Positions 6,331-7,259 of a stretch of DNA of 7,259 nt are shown piece by piece. Both the position numbers and the translations under genes were made by a program. Within the stretch, counting starts at the first letter, position 1. The number at the start of each line of letters is the position of its first letter. Origin of the DNA: Pirellulaceae bacterium (GTDB lineage: Bacteria; Planctomycetota; Planctomycetia; Pirellulales; Pirellulaceae); assembly GCA_030744095.1 (NCBI GenBank), contig JASLRF010000503.1, forward strand, positions 1 to 7,259. The letters are read 5' to 3'. The notes under the pieces were generated by a model. It was not told the DNA's origin and searched no databases. It saw nothing but the letters and a program-made list of their open reading frames with translations.

Positions 6331-7259
6331 TCAGTAGATGTCGATGCTTTTGACGCTGTCTCCGCCAGACGATTTCGCGCCGTCTAAGCAGCGTTGTGCA
6401 GAGTCGATCAAATCGCGTGTGGGGAAGTTGTTCGGCGGCATCGAAAGCGTAGCCAACCCCGCACTGATGGAGCGCATGGATCCGCTCTTGGAGGCGTGAA
6501 TGGCTGACCAACGCCGAACTCCCTGGACCAGATTTCGGATCAGTGTGATGCCTTGTTGTCGGTCGCAATTCTCCAGAATTACGGCAAAACGGGCATCGTC
6601 GGCTTCGAGCAAATGGCCCTCGCCGGCCAACAGGACCAGTAGTGTCGAGCGCAACTGATCGACGGTCTGGAATACGCCTTCCAAGCCACACGTGAGAAAC
6701 AACGATTCGTAGTCATCCAGTTCGATCAAGGCTAAGCTAATCGGGCAACGTGATTTGCGGCACTTTGCGATTGCGCCGGTGACGTGACCGAAGATACCCG
6801 GATCGTTGGTTGCTTTCTTGGCTGCGGTTCCGTGCGGCGCGCGTCGTGGGGATTCAGACTCCACTTCAGCCGCTCGCACTACAAGGTGCGGATCGGGCGC
6901 GGATTGCTGATCTGGTACGGCAGCCAGGTGCTGTACGGCTCCAGTGAGGGCAAGCGATGCGTCTTGCATCGCTGGGGCATGGTTGGTCGACCACACTGCT
7001 TCGGTCACTTCATCGGCGGCACCTGCCAGCTGAGCGTGTGCTTGCATGAGGATATTGCGATAGTCAACGGGTGTCAGTGGAACGGAGAGGTTTTCGGCCA
7101 GAGGCTGCACGTTGTTTTCAAGTGAATCGATCAGCTCGTCGATCTGCTCGATCGTCAAGTCGTGATACTGCTTACCGACATGCAGCAGACCATTGAGTAG
7201 CTCGCCGCGATCCTGCGAGAGAAACACCGCGACGATTTCGGAAAGATGCAGGATTTGTG
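6331..7259 (-). CDS. HDOD-linked degenerate GGDEF protein, 5' end outside window
   Basis: This is the last ~309 residues of a larger signalling protein; the frame is open through the window edge, so the in-frame GTG at 7227 is not a convincing start. The visible N-terminal part (QILHLSEIVAVFLSQ, then helices rich in Leu/Glu, LTIEQIDELIDSLENNVQPL) resembles the region following HDOD domains in planctomycete proteins. A low-complexity linker holding SESPRRAPHGTA precedes a C-terminal GGDEF-like domain: ISLALIELDDYESLF (from ~6737) matches the metal-binding strand, and SAGLATLSMPP to LDGAKSSGGDSV matches the end of the fold. The signature itself is degraded: DDARF (6600-6586) replaces GGDEF, and no RxxD inhibitory site lies five residues upstream. 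It is therefore unlikely to make cyclic-di-GMP, and may bind nucleotide or act as a scaffold. The HDOD assignment is an inference because that domain lies mostly outside. Confidence 0.8.
   Translation of the reverse strand, partial: QILHLSEIVAVFLSQDRGELLNGLLHVGKQYHDLTIEQIDELIDSLENNVQPLAENLSVPLTPVDYRNILMQAHAQLAGAADEVTEAVWSTNHAPAMQDASLALTGAVQHLAAVPDQQSAPDPHLVVRAAEVESESPRRAPHGTAAKKATNDPGIFGHVTGAIAKCRKSRCPISLALIELDDYESLFLTCGLEGVFQTVDQLRSTLLVLLAGEGHLLEADDARFAVILENCDRQQGITLIRNLVQGVRRWSAIHASKSGSMRSISAGLATLSMPPNNFPTRDLIDSAQRCLDGAKSSGGDSVKSIDIY

Noticed and set aside
1..7259. CRISPR array, tRNA/rRNA genes, transposase, defence system
   Set aside because: No regularly spaced repeats, no cloverleaf or rRNA sequence recognised, and no protein with nuclease, recombinase or toxin motifs.

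Overview
The window looks like chromosomal DNA from a planctomycete (Planctomycetota, probably a Pirellulales-type lineage). The evidence is the Asn-Pro-Tyr-Gln box at the N-terminus of a DUF4013-type membrane protein, an HDOD-linked degenerate GGDEF protein at the right edge, moderate to high GC content by eye, frequent GTG/TTG starts and weak Shine-Dalgarno sites. The clade call is an inference from protein style; no rRNA or other marker gene is present.

Layout from left to right: (1) bases 1-353 hold no convincing gene, only a copy of a repeat motif, a near-palindrome and a possible promoter. (2) 354-1343 (+) is a Gfo/Idh/MocA-type NAD(P)-dependent oxidoreductase. (3) 1485-2303 (+) is a polytopic DUF4013-type membrane protein. 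(4) 2304-2637 is a non-coding gap between convergent genes, filled by an element of about 207 bp with ~29-bp imperfect terminal inverted repeats and internal hairpins. (5) 4623-2638 (-) is a complete IlvD/Edd-superfamily dehydratase of the YjhG/YagF (D-xylonate dehydratase) type. Its start lies inside the 3' end of (6) 5272-4613 (-), a VTT/DedA-type membrane protein, so the two form a tightly coupled operon. (7) 5446-6309 (+) is a compact flagellin-family protein with a TTG start. (8) 7259-6331 (-) is the C-terminal part of an HDOD/GGDEF-type signalling protein that runs off the right edge and whose GGDEF signature is destroyed.

The clearest functional statement concerns the dehydratase, which should convert D-xylonate or a related sugar acid to its 2-keto-3-deoxy derivative. 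The Gfo/Idh/MocA protein could also act in sugar metabolism, but its substrate cannot be read from sequence, and it is separated from the dehydratase by two gene ends and a repeat. The flagellin and the HDOD/GGDEF-like gene face each other with 21 bp between them; a link to motility is possible but unproven. I see no defence system, CRISPR array, transposase, tRNA or rRNA. The best candidates for something undescribed are the repeat element, the VTT-dehydratase coupling and the isolated small flagellin.
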